NCBI GenBank assembly: GCA_048013815.1
Contig: CM106586.1
Span: 11,470,001 to 11,534,000, forward strand
DNA from: Setoptus koraiensis
Taxonomy: Eukaryota > Arthropoda
DNA length: 64,000 nucleotides
Reading direction: 5' to 3'
The translations under genes were made by a program, and so were the position numbers. The notes under the pieces are model-generated. The model had not been told where the DNA came from. It worked only from the letters and a program-made list of their open reading frames with translations, and ran no database searches. Every line of letters starts with the position of its first letter. Within the stretch, counting starts at the first letter, position 1. Positions 11,308 through 20,040 of this stretch are shown in pieces.

Positions 11308-11335
11308 AATAAAGTATATTGTAAATCTTTTTATT
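11308..11335. terminator. Interlocked poly(A) signals of AP-4 and E2F
   Basis: A plus-strand AATAAA (11308-11313) serves AP-4. A minus-strand AATAAA (11335 down to 11330) serves E2F. The two stop codons are only 73 bp apart, so the 3' ends of the two mRNAs must abut or overlap. Confidence 0.7.
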
Positions 11336-11360
11336 GTTTAATTACTATCATCCATAAATT

Positions 11361-12167
11361 TCAATCAGCAATGTATAACTCTATCAATCCCTCTTGAGGA
11401 CCAAGTCCAAATATGAAATCATCGTCTCTTGGTGGTGGCAATAATTGTGTCATTGGGCCAGGCTGATAATCATCATTGTTCACCTCATTGGGTTCCTTGG
11501 ATATTGATGATGAATCAGCCGTATCGACTCCATGCAATAATTGTACTGTTATGGGTCCATTATGGGATTTTATGTGAATTCTGTAGCGTTTTTTGTCGTT
11601 GTGGGCCTGATTTTCTTCGTGCAAATTGTTAGAATTGTTATCATTGGTGTGAGTCTGGTTAGGTATGGGTACTTCTAGTTGTGTACCAACCGGTGCTTGT
11701 ACAGCGAATATATTATCATCATCGAATATTTTAATTAAGTCGTCATGTTCAACATAAGCGTACTTTTTACAAGTGGTGTCGTCTGTCAGATTAAATATGG
11801 ATTGTCTACACCACCCGTAAAATGTGTCGATTTCACTTTCTTTCATTTTCAATTCTTTGATTTCATTCTTGATCTCTGTTAACTTATCCGTAACCTCTCT
11901 GGAGTTGCAACCGGGCCCGGCACCAAGCCATTGGATTGAGTTTTTTGATTTTTTCTCTATCAAGCCAATGCCTTCTAGCACATTAGTGATATCGTATATT
12001 CTTCTTTTTTGTCTGACTGCTAATGTGTCGGCGGCCGTCTTGAGATCCAGAATACCTTCATTTGACTCCTGTAATAATGTAACAAATTTTGTAGTTAGTA
12101 AACCTAAGCTCTTTTCGTGCCTCGAAGACGGTCCATTCTCCTCCATCGAGTCCATTATATCATTCAT
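11361..12167 (-). CDS. E2F4/5-class transcription factor (E2F2-like repressor)
   Basis: A 268-residue, single-exon E2F. The winged-helix DNA-binding domain (about residues 15-82) contains [15 protein letters not shown] and [22 protein letters not shown]. Then come a heptad-like DP-dimerisation helix (about 92-115) and the marked box ([23 protein letters not shown]). The C-terminus ([18 protein letters not shown]) corresponds to the pocket-protein-binding peptide of E2F4/5. There is no cyclin A-binding N-terminal extension, as expected for the E2F4/5 class. It should act with DP and Rb-family proteins to repress cell-cycle genes. It is much shorter than human E2F4 (about 410 aa), because the linker before the pocket-binding peptide is reduced. 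Confidence 0.95.
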   Translation of the reverse strand: MNDIMDSMEENGPSSRHEKSLGLLTTKFVTLLQESNEGILDLKTAADTLAVRQKRRIYDITNVLEGIGLIEKKSKNSIQWLGAGPGCNSREVTDKLTEIKNEIKELKMKESEIDTFYGWCRQSIFNLTDDTTCKKYAYVEHDDLIKIFDDDNIFAVQAPVGTQLEVPIPNQTHTNDNNSNNLHEENQAHNDKKRYRIHIKSHNGPITVQLLHGVDTADSSSISKEPNEVNNDDYQPGPMTQLLPPPRDDDFIFGLGPQEGLIELYIAD

Positions 12168-13379
12168 ATATAGTCAATCGTAATTATATAATAATGATAA
12201 TGAATAAATGGCGCTAGCGTGATTGTGATATCAATATTTGATAGCAATGGTATTCAAAATGTTGATAACAGTAGTGGTAATAATAACGATTATGATGATA
12301 ATAAAATGAAAACTGCTGTTTTGCGCGAAACTGCCCCCGCCTGCCAACTTATGAGCTCGCATAGACAAAAATCCTGAACGCGCCCTATACCTTTCACTGT
12401 GCATGCCTCACTAGCAGCGCCAGTACAAACTGCGTTGTGTGAGTGTGTGTGTGTGTGCAGAAAACGTTGTGTGCTGTGGGGATAGAATTTGTGCGCAGAG
12501 CAGTTGCAGAGCGTGTGCCCCTTCACACTTACACACACACACGCACACACACACACTTTTTCCTTTGCCGTCTATTCGGCGTGTGTGCGCTACTCACACA
12601 CACACACGGACAGAAAAGGAACAGTGTTCCCGCGGCGAAAAGCGTTCGTTTTCATTTCGCGCTATTACTTTTACAACAAATATTGGCAGTAACGACAAAA
12701 TAAAGATGGTAAAACATCGACGCCACTAGCTATTTACAATGATATATCGTTGCTCATTATGGCGCTCATTATTCGCCAAACTGTTATGATTTATCACGAC
12801 CGACTTCCAGAAAAGTCTCTCTCTCTCTCTCTTGCTGGTTGTCATGTTACGCGCCGACTGGCGACAACTCACCACCCCGTCGGCTGGTGGTCAGTTGAGC
12901 CCGGCTTTTCGCTAATTAGTCATGCAATCCGTCTTCTTTTGTCTCGCTCTCTCGCCATCAGTTTGCCCACAAACCCAAACTAGCCTTTCGTTAAGCTCCA
13001 TTTTGAGATCTTGTTATCAAGATCACACAACACCACTTACAAAGATAGTGAGGCTGCGGCAACAGCAAATCGACTATCAACTAGTTCATTAGGGAGGCGA
13101 CCTCTCGAGGAACTTTGTCGAACTTGTTATTGTGCACTTTTTCATCGCACTGCCACCGTGGCAGCAACCGCTCTCTGAACAGGTGATCCATAACCGCTTC
13201 TGTTACCTATTTCCATGTGATGTGATTATTTTATTTTTTCGACAATTGCGTAACAGTACTAACAACGAAACCCGGAGACAAAAGATCTTTTCATTTATCT
13301 CATGATATCTATCGAGGATTAATTAAGAGTGCTGCCCGCAACACAGTAAAACACACAGATAGGAGATACGGTGGTTATC
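12168..13379. other. Shared upstream region of E2F and p24 genes
   Basis: A divergent intergenic region. It holds (GT)n at about 12440-12457, (CA)n at 12531-12556 and 12593-12608, and (CT)n near 12818-12832. No supported coding sequence; short open frames over the microsatellites are artefacts. Confidence 0.5.
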
Positions 13380-14051
13380 ATGTTCCAAATGCGCTCAACA
13401 ATCGATGTTGTGTCATTTATTGTTATTGTTAGTATTACAATTATTTCACAATGCAAATGCTTGTACTTTCACATAGGCGAAACGGAAAAACGATGCTTCA
13501 TCGAAGAGATTCCCGATGAAACACTATTGCTTATAGACTACAAGTTACAACTACATGATCCAACTACCGGTGGTTTTATGCAAACCTCGCCCGGATTAGC
13601 GATGCACATAGATCTCAGGGATCCCGATGACAAATTAGCTTTGTCAAAGGTCTATGCTGCCGAGGGACAAGTGGCGTTCACGTCTCACAAACCAGGAGAG
13701 CATGTTATTTGCATTCAATCCAATTCAACTCAGTGGTTCAGTGGAGGAAAACTTAGGGTTCATTTTGATATCAAGACTGGCGAGCATGCCATGGACTACG
13801 ATGCTATCTTGGAGAAGGAAAAGTATTCCAATGCGCAGCTTGCGATAAGAAAACTACAAGATCAAGTTAATCGAGCTACCAAAGAGCTCAATTATCAACG
13901 CGAGGTGGAAAAAGGCTTCAGGGGACTGTCAGAAAATACCAATAATAGTATGTTCTACTGGACAATCGTTCAAATAGTTGTACTAGCTGTAGTCACTGTT
14001 GGCCAAGGCTGGTATCTGAAGCGGTTCTTCATTTCGAAGAAACTAGTTTGA
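13380..14051 (+). CDS. p24-alpha cargo receptor (TMED4/TMED9, eclair)
   Basis: A 223-residue type I membrane protein. A signal peptide (about 1-25) ends before CLYFHIGETEKRCFIEEIPDE, the diagnostic start of p24-alpha proteins. The GOLD domain (about 27-125) includes FTSHKPGEH and the paired cysteines. A coiled-coil segment (about 140-175, LAIRKLQDQVNRA) is followed by one transmembrane helix (about 192-212). The cytosolic tail RFFISKKLV keeps both the FF COPII signal and the KKxx COPI retrieval signal. The protein cycles between ER and Golgi as part of p24 complexes. The ATG at 13380 is used; the upstream in-frame codon is GTG. The AATAAA is at 14084-14089. Confidence 0.96.
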   Translation: MFQMRSTIDVVSFIVIVSITIISQCKCLYFHIGETEKRCFIEEIPDETLLLIDYKLQLHDPTTGGFMQTSPGLAMHIDLRDPDDKLALSKVYAAEGQVAFTSHKPGEHVICIQSNSTQWFSGGKLRVHFDIKTGEHAMDYDAILEKEKYSNAQLAIRKLQDQVNRATKELNYQREVEKGFRGLSENTNNSMFYWTIVQIVVLAVVTVGQGWYLKRFFISKKLV

Positions 14052-14834
14052 TAGCAACTATCATGATATTATATTGTATTTTTAATAAATATCTATATGC
14101 AACAGTTATCCCTTCGGTGACTTCAGCGGCTTAAACACTGCAATACCTAACCTACATTTTCAGTTTGTCAGAATGATTCAAAGTGCTGAACTCAATTGGA
14201 GCTAGTCAGTTCCTGCTTGTATGATAACTTTTTTTATATCTACATATTCAGATTCTAGGATCTAGATAAAATAAGTGCCTACATAAACAAAAAATATTAT
14301 TCTTCATTGGAGTTGGAAACATTTTCAATCTACATTTCTACTAAATAAACAACACCCGCGGAACATTGTTTCAACTGTTGTTACCTAGCAACATAATCGA
14401 TCTGGGCGCATCTCATTTTATCAAAAATCAAAGTTTTGATGCTATCGCCGCCAAATATAGACCTAATCGGAGAAAATCTTGACGCACATGTAAAATCATA
14501 GTATAATAAGTGTGCTTACATTGTTATCGTGTCCATACTTCAATTAAAAATAGAATCTTCATAGCAACTGTGACGACAACAGTCTTATCTGTGTACCTTA
14601 GCAAATTAGATTGCACAAATAGATAGTGGGCAGCCTTCACAGTCGGATGACGATTTGTTTTTGTAAAGTTAAATTTGCGAACTTAGACGTTTATAAGAGA
14701 TGTTCATTTCTTGATTTTCGTATTTCATGATTTTCAAACAATCTACAATTTCTACAATCTGCTTTTCAGTCACGATTTTACAGTCCAGTCGATTTTATAC
14801 TTAAGCTTAACAGTATCATTATAGTGAACGTACC
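14052..14834. other. Intergenic region upstream of ATIC
   Basis: AT-rich, with no gene recognised. Contains the 3' UTR of the p24 gene and the presumed promoter of ATIC. Confidence 0.5.
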
Positions 14835-17014
14835 ATGGCCAAAGAGTTAGGTTAGTAAAATTAGAATATAGCTGCAGAATTGATTTATTGAAGAAAAACG
14901 CTAATAATATACTACTATATCCAGCTATTTTAAGTGTCTATGACAAACATGGATTAATAGAGTTCGCTCGCAACTTGAGTGATGCCGGTTTGCAACTTGT
15001 TGCAAGCGGTGGAACCTCAAAAGCCTTGGAGAAGGCTGGTCTAAAGGTCAAAGATGTTTCGGATATAACGGGATTCCAAGAAATGTTAGGCGTAAGTTAA
15101 ATTAAATACATCACAGTAGACTTGCTGCAATTGTATAACATACTAACTCACTTATTTACCAACAGGGAAGAGTCAAGACCCTACATCCAGCAGTCCATGG
15201 AGGAATATTAGCGCGAAAGATCGATTCTGATATGGAGGATATGAATAGAAATGTAAGCTCCCAAAGAAGTAGCTGCAGAATAATAATGCAGACAATATTC
15301 TGATGCGATTCTTTTATCACTTTTTTTACGGAATATCCATAGAAATTTCAATTGGTAAGAATTGTAGTCTGCAACTTATACCCGTTCGTTGAAACAATTA
15401 GCAAACCCGATGTAACTAACTCGGAGGCTGCGGAACAAGTGGATATTGGTGGAGTTACTTTATTGCGAGCAGCGGCTAAAAATCATCAGCGAGTTACAGT
15501 TGTATGTGACCCGGATGATTACTCTCTGTAAGTACATTTTCATTATACTGTATAAGTTACGTGAATCATGTGATACACCTTCATTGATACAATTCATGGT
15601 TATGTCCTCGAAATAGAATCGCACAAGAGATTCGCGAATATGGTGACACAGCCGCATCGAGGCGCCAAGAGTTAGCAGTGAAGGCGTTCAATCATACTGC
15701 CCAATACGATATGGCCATAGCTGATTATTTTAGGAAGCAATACTTGAATCCAAAGAGTCAAATCAGTCTAAGATATGGTATGAATCCTCAGCAAAAGCCT
15801 GCCCAAGTTTATACCTTGGATCAAAAGTTGCCATTTAAAGTGATAAACGGAAGCCCAGGATACATCAATCTATTAGACGCTCTTAATGGGTGGCAACTGG
15901 TGAAGGAGCTCAAGGTGGCTCTCAACTTACCTGCCGCCACCTCTTTCAAACATGTTAGTCCCGCTGGTGCTGCTGTGGGTGTTCCTCTGGATAAAAAAAT
16001 GGCGAAATTGTGTATGGTGGATGATTTACCTCTAGAAGCCATAACACCCTTGGCAGCTGCATATGCGCGAGCTAGGGGAGCAGATCGTATGTCGTCATTT
16101 GGAGATTTTATTGCCTTATCAGACCCAGTTGATGAAATGACTGCCAAGATAATATCTAGAGAGGTATCAGACGGAGTTATTGCGCCTGGCTTCAGCGAAT
16201 CAGCAGAGAAAATTCTCAAAGCAAAGAAAGGAGGAAACTATTGTATGTTACAGATGGATCCTAATTATGAACCGGCTTCAGATCGTGATCTGAAAATAAT
16301 CTATGGTCTACGACTAGAGCAAGCTCGCAACAAATCTGTTATATCAGAGGATCTTTTTTCAACAGACAATGTAGTCACCAAGCATAAGTCGGTAAGTTGC
16401 TAATCGTCATGCAAAGTAATCTACACTATCAGACTTTTGACAAAATGCTAAGTATACCTCCCTCTGACCTCCAGATAAACGCTAATGCAGTCCGGGACTT
16501 GATAGTAGCTACAATCGCATTGAAGTATACTCAATCCAACTCGGTATGCTATGCCAAGGATGGGCAAGTTATCGGCATAGGAGCGGGTCAACAGTCTAGA
16601 ATTCATTGCATGAGATTGGCAGGTGACAAAGCCGACAATTGGTATATGCGACTACATCCTAAGATAAGAGATATGAAATTCAAAAAAGGTATGAAGCGTA
16701 CTGACATAGCTAATCTGATAGATCTGTACGTCACGGGCAATATAGAGCAGGGTGAGCTGGACAAACACCTGGAAACCCAGACACTATTGTTAACTAAAGA
16801 AGAGCGACAACAAACAACTAGTTCGATGGATGATGTAGCCGTGAGTAGCGATGCATTCTTCCCATTTAGTGACAATATAGAGAGGGCAAATCAATCCGGT
16901 GTTAAGTATATATGCAGCCCGGGTGGTTCAATTAACGACAAGGCCGTTGTGGAGGCTTGCGAAAAATATGGTATCACCTTAATACATACGGGATTGCGTT
17001 TATTCCATCATTGA
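14835..17014 (+). CDS. ATIC: Bifunctional purine synthesis protein ATIC
   Basis: Six exons: 14835-14850, 14925-15091, 15166-15252, 15343-15527, 15617-16391 and 16475-17014. The five GT-AG introns are 74-90 bp. The junctions keep frame and give 589 residues (animal ATIC about 592). The N-terminal IMP cyclohydrolase domain shows [31 protein letters not shown] and [17 protein letters not shown]. The AICAR transformylase domain shows [38 protein letters not shown] and the C-terminal RLFHH. The catalytic K-H pair (SFKHVSP) is intact. It carries out the last two steps of de novo IMP synthesis in the cytosol. This is the most intron-rich gene in the window. Confidence 0.98.
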
Positions 17015-17036
17015 TTTTTATAATATCAAAAATAAA
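16999..17036. terminator. Overlapping 3' ends of ATIC and SRP14
   Basis: The ATIC AATAAA is at 17031-17036. The first minus-strand AATAAA after the SRP14 stop (17004 down to 16999) lies inside the last ATIC codons. If used, the two convergent mRNAs overlap by some tens of bases. Confidence 0.6.
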
Positions 17037-17068
17037 TATACAAAATGCCAATGTCAAAGCTGATGTGA

Positions 17069-17431
17069 TCACTTGTTGGGCTTTGGCCTCTTCTTTAAGC
17101 CATAAAGATTTCCTTTTAGAAGATTTGAATAGGATAACTGGAATTTGTTCATGTCTCTCGGACTAATGGCTGCACTTATTTTCTTATTGCCCAAAGTTGC
17201 TCTTATCAAGCATTTGTACTCATTCGGCATGAGATTTCCACAATATTGCTCTTCCTTCGCGTTTTTATTGGCTCGGTTTGGTTTAACTTTGTCCGAAGGC
17301 TTTCTTGGGTACCTTTTGGTTCTACCGTCATATTTCTTCATGGTAACGAAGACTGAGTTACCTGTGGTCCGTCCTGCTTCGAACATTTTCGATAGCTCCA
17401 ATAGGAACGTTTCGTAATTATCATACAACAT
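17069..17431 (-). CDS. SRP14: Signal recognition particle 14 kDa protein
   Basis: A 120-residue, single-exon protein starting at the ATG at 17431. Conserved SRP14 blocks are FLLELSKMFEAGRTTGNSVFVTMKKYDGRTK, NEYKCLIRATLGNKKISA and NKFQLSYSNLLKGNLYGLKKR. With SRP9 it binds the Alu domain of SRP RNA and pauses translation elongation on ER-targeted ribosomes. The alanine-rich tail of primate SRP14 is absent, as expected outside primates. It converges on ATIC, with only 54 bp between stop codons. Confidence 0.96.
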   Translation of the reverse strand: MLYDNYETFLLELSKMFEAGRTTGNSVFVTMKKYDGRTKRYPRKPSDKVKPNRANKNAKEEQYCGNLMPNEYKCLIRATLGNKKISAAISPRDMNKFQLSYSNLLKGNLYGLKKRPKPNK

Positions 17432-17823
17432 TGTTACATAAATTAGGAATCTAAATTGAGTAGAGTAGAACAGCTCCAATTGCGACACCTCGAAATGTGA
17501 ATAACGATCATTTCAGATGTTTTCACTTGTTATTTCAGCGGCTGATTTGAATTCCTTTGTGATCTCGTGCGATCCCAATCACAGTGGTCAACTGTGAGCG
17601 CAATGCGCGAAAAATACACTGCTGATTCTATGGATAGTAAAATGGTATCCACAGATGAAGGGGGATACCAATGCACACGAGTGTATGCAGATTTAAAGAT
17701 TATACCCCCGTTCTGTGCGCCTCTGGCGGACTAAAAAGGAGCGACCGGAAAGACACTGGGAAGAAGGCGCTCTTTAGAGAAGCGCGACTTTCGAAGGTTA
17801 AACTTGTGCTGCGGCCTGCAGGT

Positions 17824-18885
17824 TTATTTGCTTGCACTAGCTTTATTTTTCCAGAATTTTCTGTTAAGTTTTGGCACTCGAACAGGTTCGTTGGGTTTTG
17901 GAGGACGAGACATTATGCCGCCGTATCCAGGGGCAACCATCGGGTTCTTAGCACTTGTTTTAGCACTTGTTTTAGCACTTGTTTTAGCGCTTGTTTGTGG
18001 AGTTGGCTTATTTTTACCTTTTTTCTTGAGGATCCTTTCTTTCTTTTCTTTATTTTTGATCTGACCTTTTTGATCTAGTTTCTTCACAGACCGTATCAAC
18101 CTAACTTTCTTTTTGTTCAAAGCTACCATGTTTTCCAAACTAAATTCTACAATGGGCCTCCTCTGTTTGGTAAAAATCTCCGGGTTATTATTGAGTCTTC
18201 TGAGGATATCGAGTGCGTGCTCGTGCTTGGTCACTTCCACAAATCCAAATCCTTTAGATTTACCTAGTTCTGTAGTTTCAGTATTCTTGCCTTTTTTGTT
18301 CTTCATGACTCTGGCCTCTATAACCTTCACTGTTTTGTCTTTGACTGCATCGATAACGATTTGTTTCAATTTTGCATCGTCCACCGACGGAGGTAGATTG
18401 TGGATACACAACCTAGTTTGACTAACAAAATAATGCAGATTAGTAAGACACTTCCTTTTTCTTTCTTCGAGTTGCATCCTTTTCTTTAAATCTTCTTTGG
18501 ACATCTCATGGGCAACCTCTGACGAGGGCACAATCGCTCCCTCTCTGGCTAAGTACAGGTTACGTTTATCGCGAGTTTTTTCTGGTTTCTTCAACACAGA
18601 TACATCGTCTCGGCTGAGGGCTTCCAATGGAACAATATTTCTGCCGTCAAGATGGAATTTTGTTTGTAGTTCCATGTCCTTGTAGTCGAGAAGACATTGC
18701 TTGGCCTTTGCAGGATCTTTGAATTTGACAAATGCGGTGCCCTTTGCGGTACCTGTTTCCTTATCACGGCATATTAAGGCATACTCTAGTTGGCCAAAAT
18801 TTTCCTCAAACAGTTGCTTGAGCTCGTCGTCCTCGGTGTCGTAGGATAAATTCCGGAGAAAAAGAGTGTCGTTTAGTTTGGCCAT
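17824..18885 (-). CDS. RBM28: RBM28/Nop4-like protein, C-terminal half only
   Basis: 353 residues from the ATG at 18885. The sequence matches the last two RRMs of RBM28. RRM3 is at about 3-85 (LFLRNLSYDTEDDEL, RNP1 GTAFVKF). Next comes the diagnostic linker RNLYLAREGAI. RRM4 is at about 155-255 (TRLCIHNLPPSVDD, KSKGFGFVEV, NNPEIF, RRPIVEFSLE). The tail is basic and contains a four-fold TSAK repeat. RBM28 is a nucleolar 60S-biogenesis factor, usually about 750 aa with four RRMs. RRM1 and RRM2 are absent here. The frame stays open upstream to 18966 without another ATG, and possible acceptors (CTACAG, CTCCAG) occur there, so upstream exons are likely missing or lie beyond the low-complexity block. 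A minus-strand AATAAA overlaps the stop codon. Confidence 0.85.
   Translation of the reverse strand: MAKLNDTLFLRNLSYDTEDDELKQLFEENFGQLEYALICRDKETGTAKGTAFVKFKDPAKAKQCLLDYKDMELQTKFHLDGRNIVPLEALSRDDVSVLKKPEKTRDKRNLYLAREGAIVPSSEVAHEMSKEDLKKRMQLEERKRKCLTNLHYFVSQTRLCIHNLPPSVDDAKLKQIVIDAVKDKTVKVIEARVMKNKKGKNTETTELGKSKGFGFVEVTKHEHALDILRRLNNNPEIFTKQRRPIVEFSLENMVALNKKKVRLIRSVKKLDQKGQIKNKEKKERILKKKGKNKPTPQTSAKTSAKTSAKTSAKNPMVAPGYGGIMSRPPKPNEPVRVPKLNRKFWKNKASASK
17949..17997. repeat. 12-bp tandem repeat inside RBM28 coding sequence
   Basis: Four copies of a 12 bp unit (like TAGCACTTGTTT on the plus strand) encode the TSAK repeat in the basic tail of the RBM28-like protein. Confidence 0.8.
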
Positions 18886-19499
18886 AAATTGATCGATGAT
18901 AGCGTACTCAACTGGAGTGTTAATGTAAGGCAAGTGATGGCTGTAGGAGTTTCTGGTACGTAACTTTCACAACTTGGTTGTCCACTGAACAAAACGCATT
19001 GTGCTTACAGCGCTTTTTAAAATTATTCAAAGAGAGAGAGAGAGAGAGAGAGAGAATGCCGTGTGGAAAGTGGCGCACCTTTATCAGTGCAAGTCCACAC
19101 AATTGTTGGAGTGTTTCGGCCCAGCAGCATTCTATAAAACACAGTGAGCTGCACATGGCACAGAACGTTCAGCAATGGTGCGTGTGCCTCCCATGTTGCG
19201 TAATTATCGTACGGGATGCAGGCTCAGAAAATTAACAATAGAGTAAATTTTTTACCTTGTGTGCGATAAGTGCCCCATGCGTACTATACTGTGTGTCTTG
19301 TACTGTATTGCATCAAATCATGCACTGCGGGCTACAGCGGCTGCAGAATCCGTGAGTTCTTTACATACTATGAGTGTTGCTGGGCAGTCGAGACATCCAC
19401 TTTATGTACAAATCACAGTGATGATACTGTTGCGGGCGACGATGTGGCAGATCACCTGGCGTGTGGGCAGGTGGTCAGCGTGGACACGGCAGCACGTAG
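18886..19499. other. Upstream region of RBM28, unresolved
   Basis: Includes a (GA)n tract at 19030-19055 and ordinary mixed-composition DNA up to about 19500, where the low-complexity block begins abruptly. A Cys-rich open stretch near 19270-19500 on the plus strand resembles no family and is not called a gene. Missing 5' exons of RBM28 could lie here, but I could not identify any RRM sequence. Confidence 0.4.
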
Positions 19500-20009
19500 A
19501 TTTTTGTTTTTTTATGTTGGTTGTTTTATGGTGATTTGATTTTGTGTGTGTTTTTTTGTTTTTGTTTTTTTTTGTTTTTTGTTGTTTTTTGTGTTTTTTG
19601 TTTTGTTTTTTTTTGTTTTTTTTTGTTTTTGTTGTGTTTTTTTTTTGTTGTGTTTTTTTTTTGTTTGTTTGTGTTTTTTGTTTGTTTTTTTGTTTTTTTT
19701 GTTTTTTTGTTGTGTTTTTTTTTGTTTTTGTTTTTTTTGTTTTTTTTGTTTTTTTTTGTTTTTGTTTTTTTTTGTTTTTTTTTGTTTTTTGGTTTTTTTT
19801 GTTTTTGTTGTTTTTTTTGTTTTGTTGTTTTGTTTTTTTGTTTTTTTGTTTTTTTGTTTGTTTTTTTTTGTTTTTTTGTTGTTTTTTTTGGTTGTTTTGT
19901 TTTGTTTTTTTTTGTTGTTTTTTTGTTTTTTTTTTTTGTTTTTTGTTTTTTTTTTTTTTTTTTTTTTTTTTTGGGCGTGTGTTTGTTGTTTGTTGTTTTT
20001 TTTGTTTTT

Positions 20010-20040
<31 letters not shown>

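Noticed and set aside
19270..19539. Cys-rich plus-strand frame as a lost exon of a secreted protein
   Set aside because: It runs straight into the T-rich block, has no conserved spacing that I recognise, and other frames are equally open.
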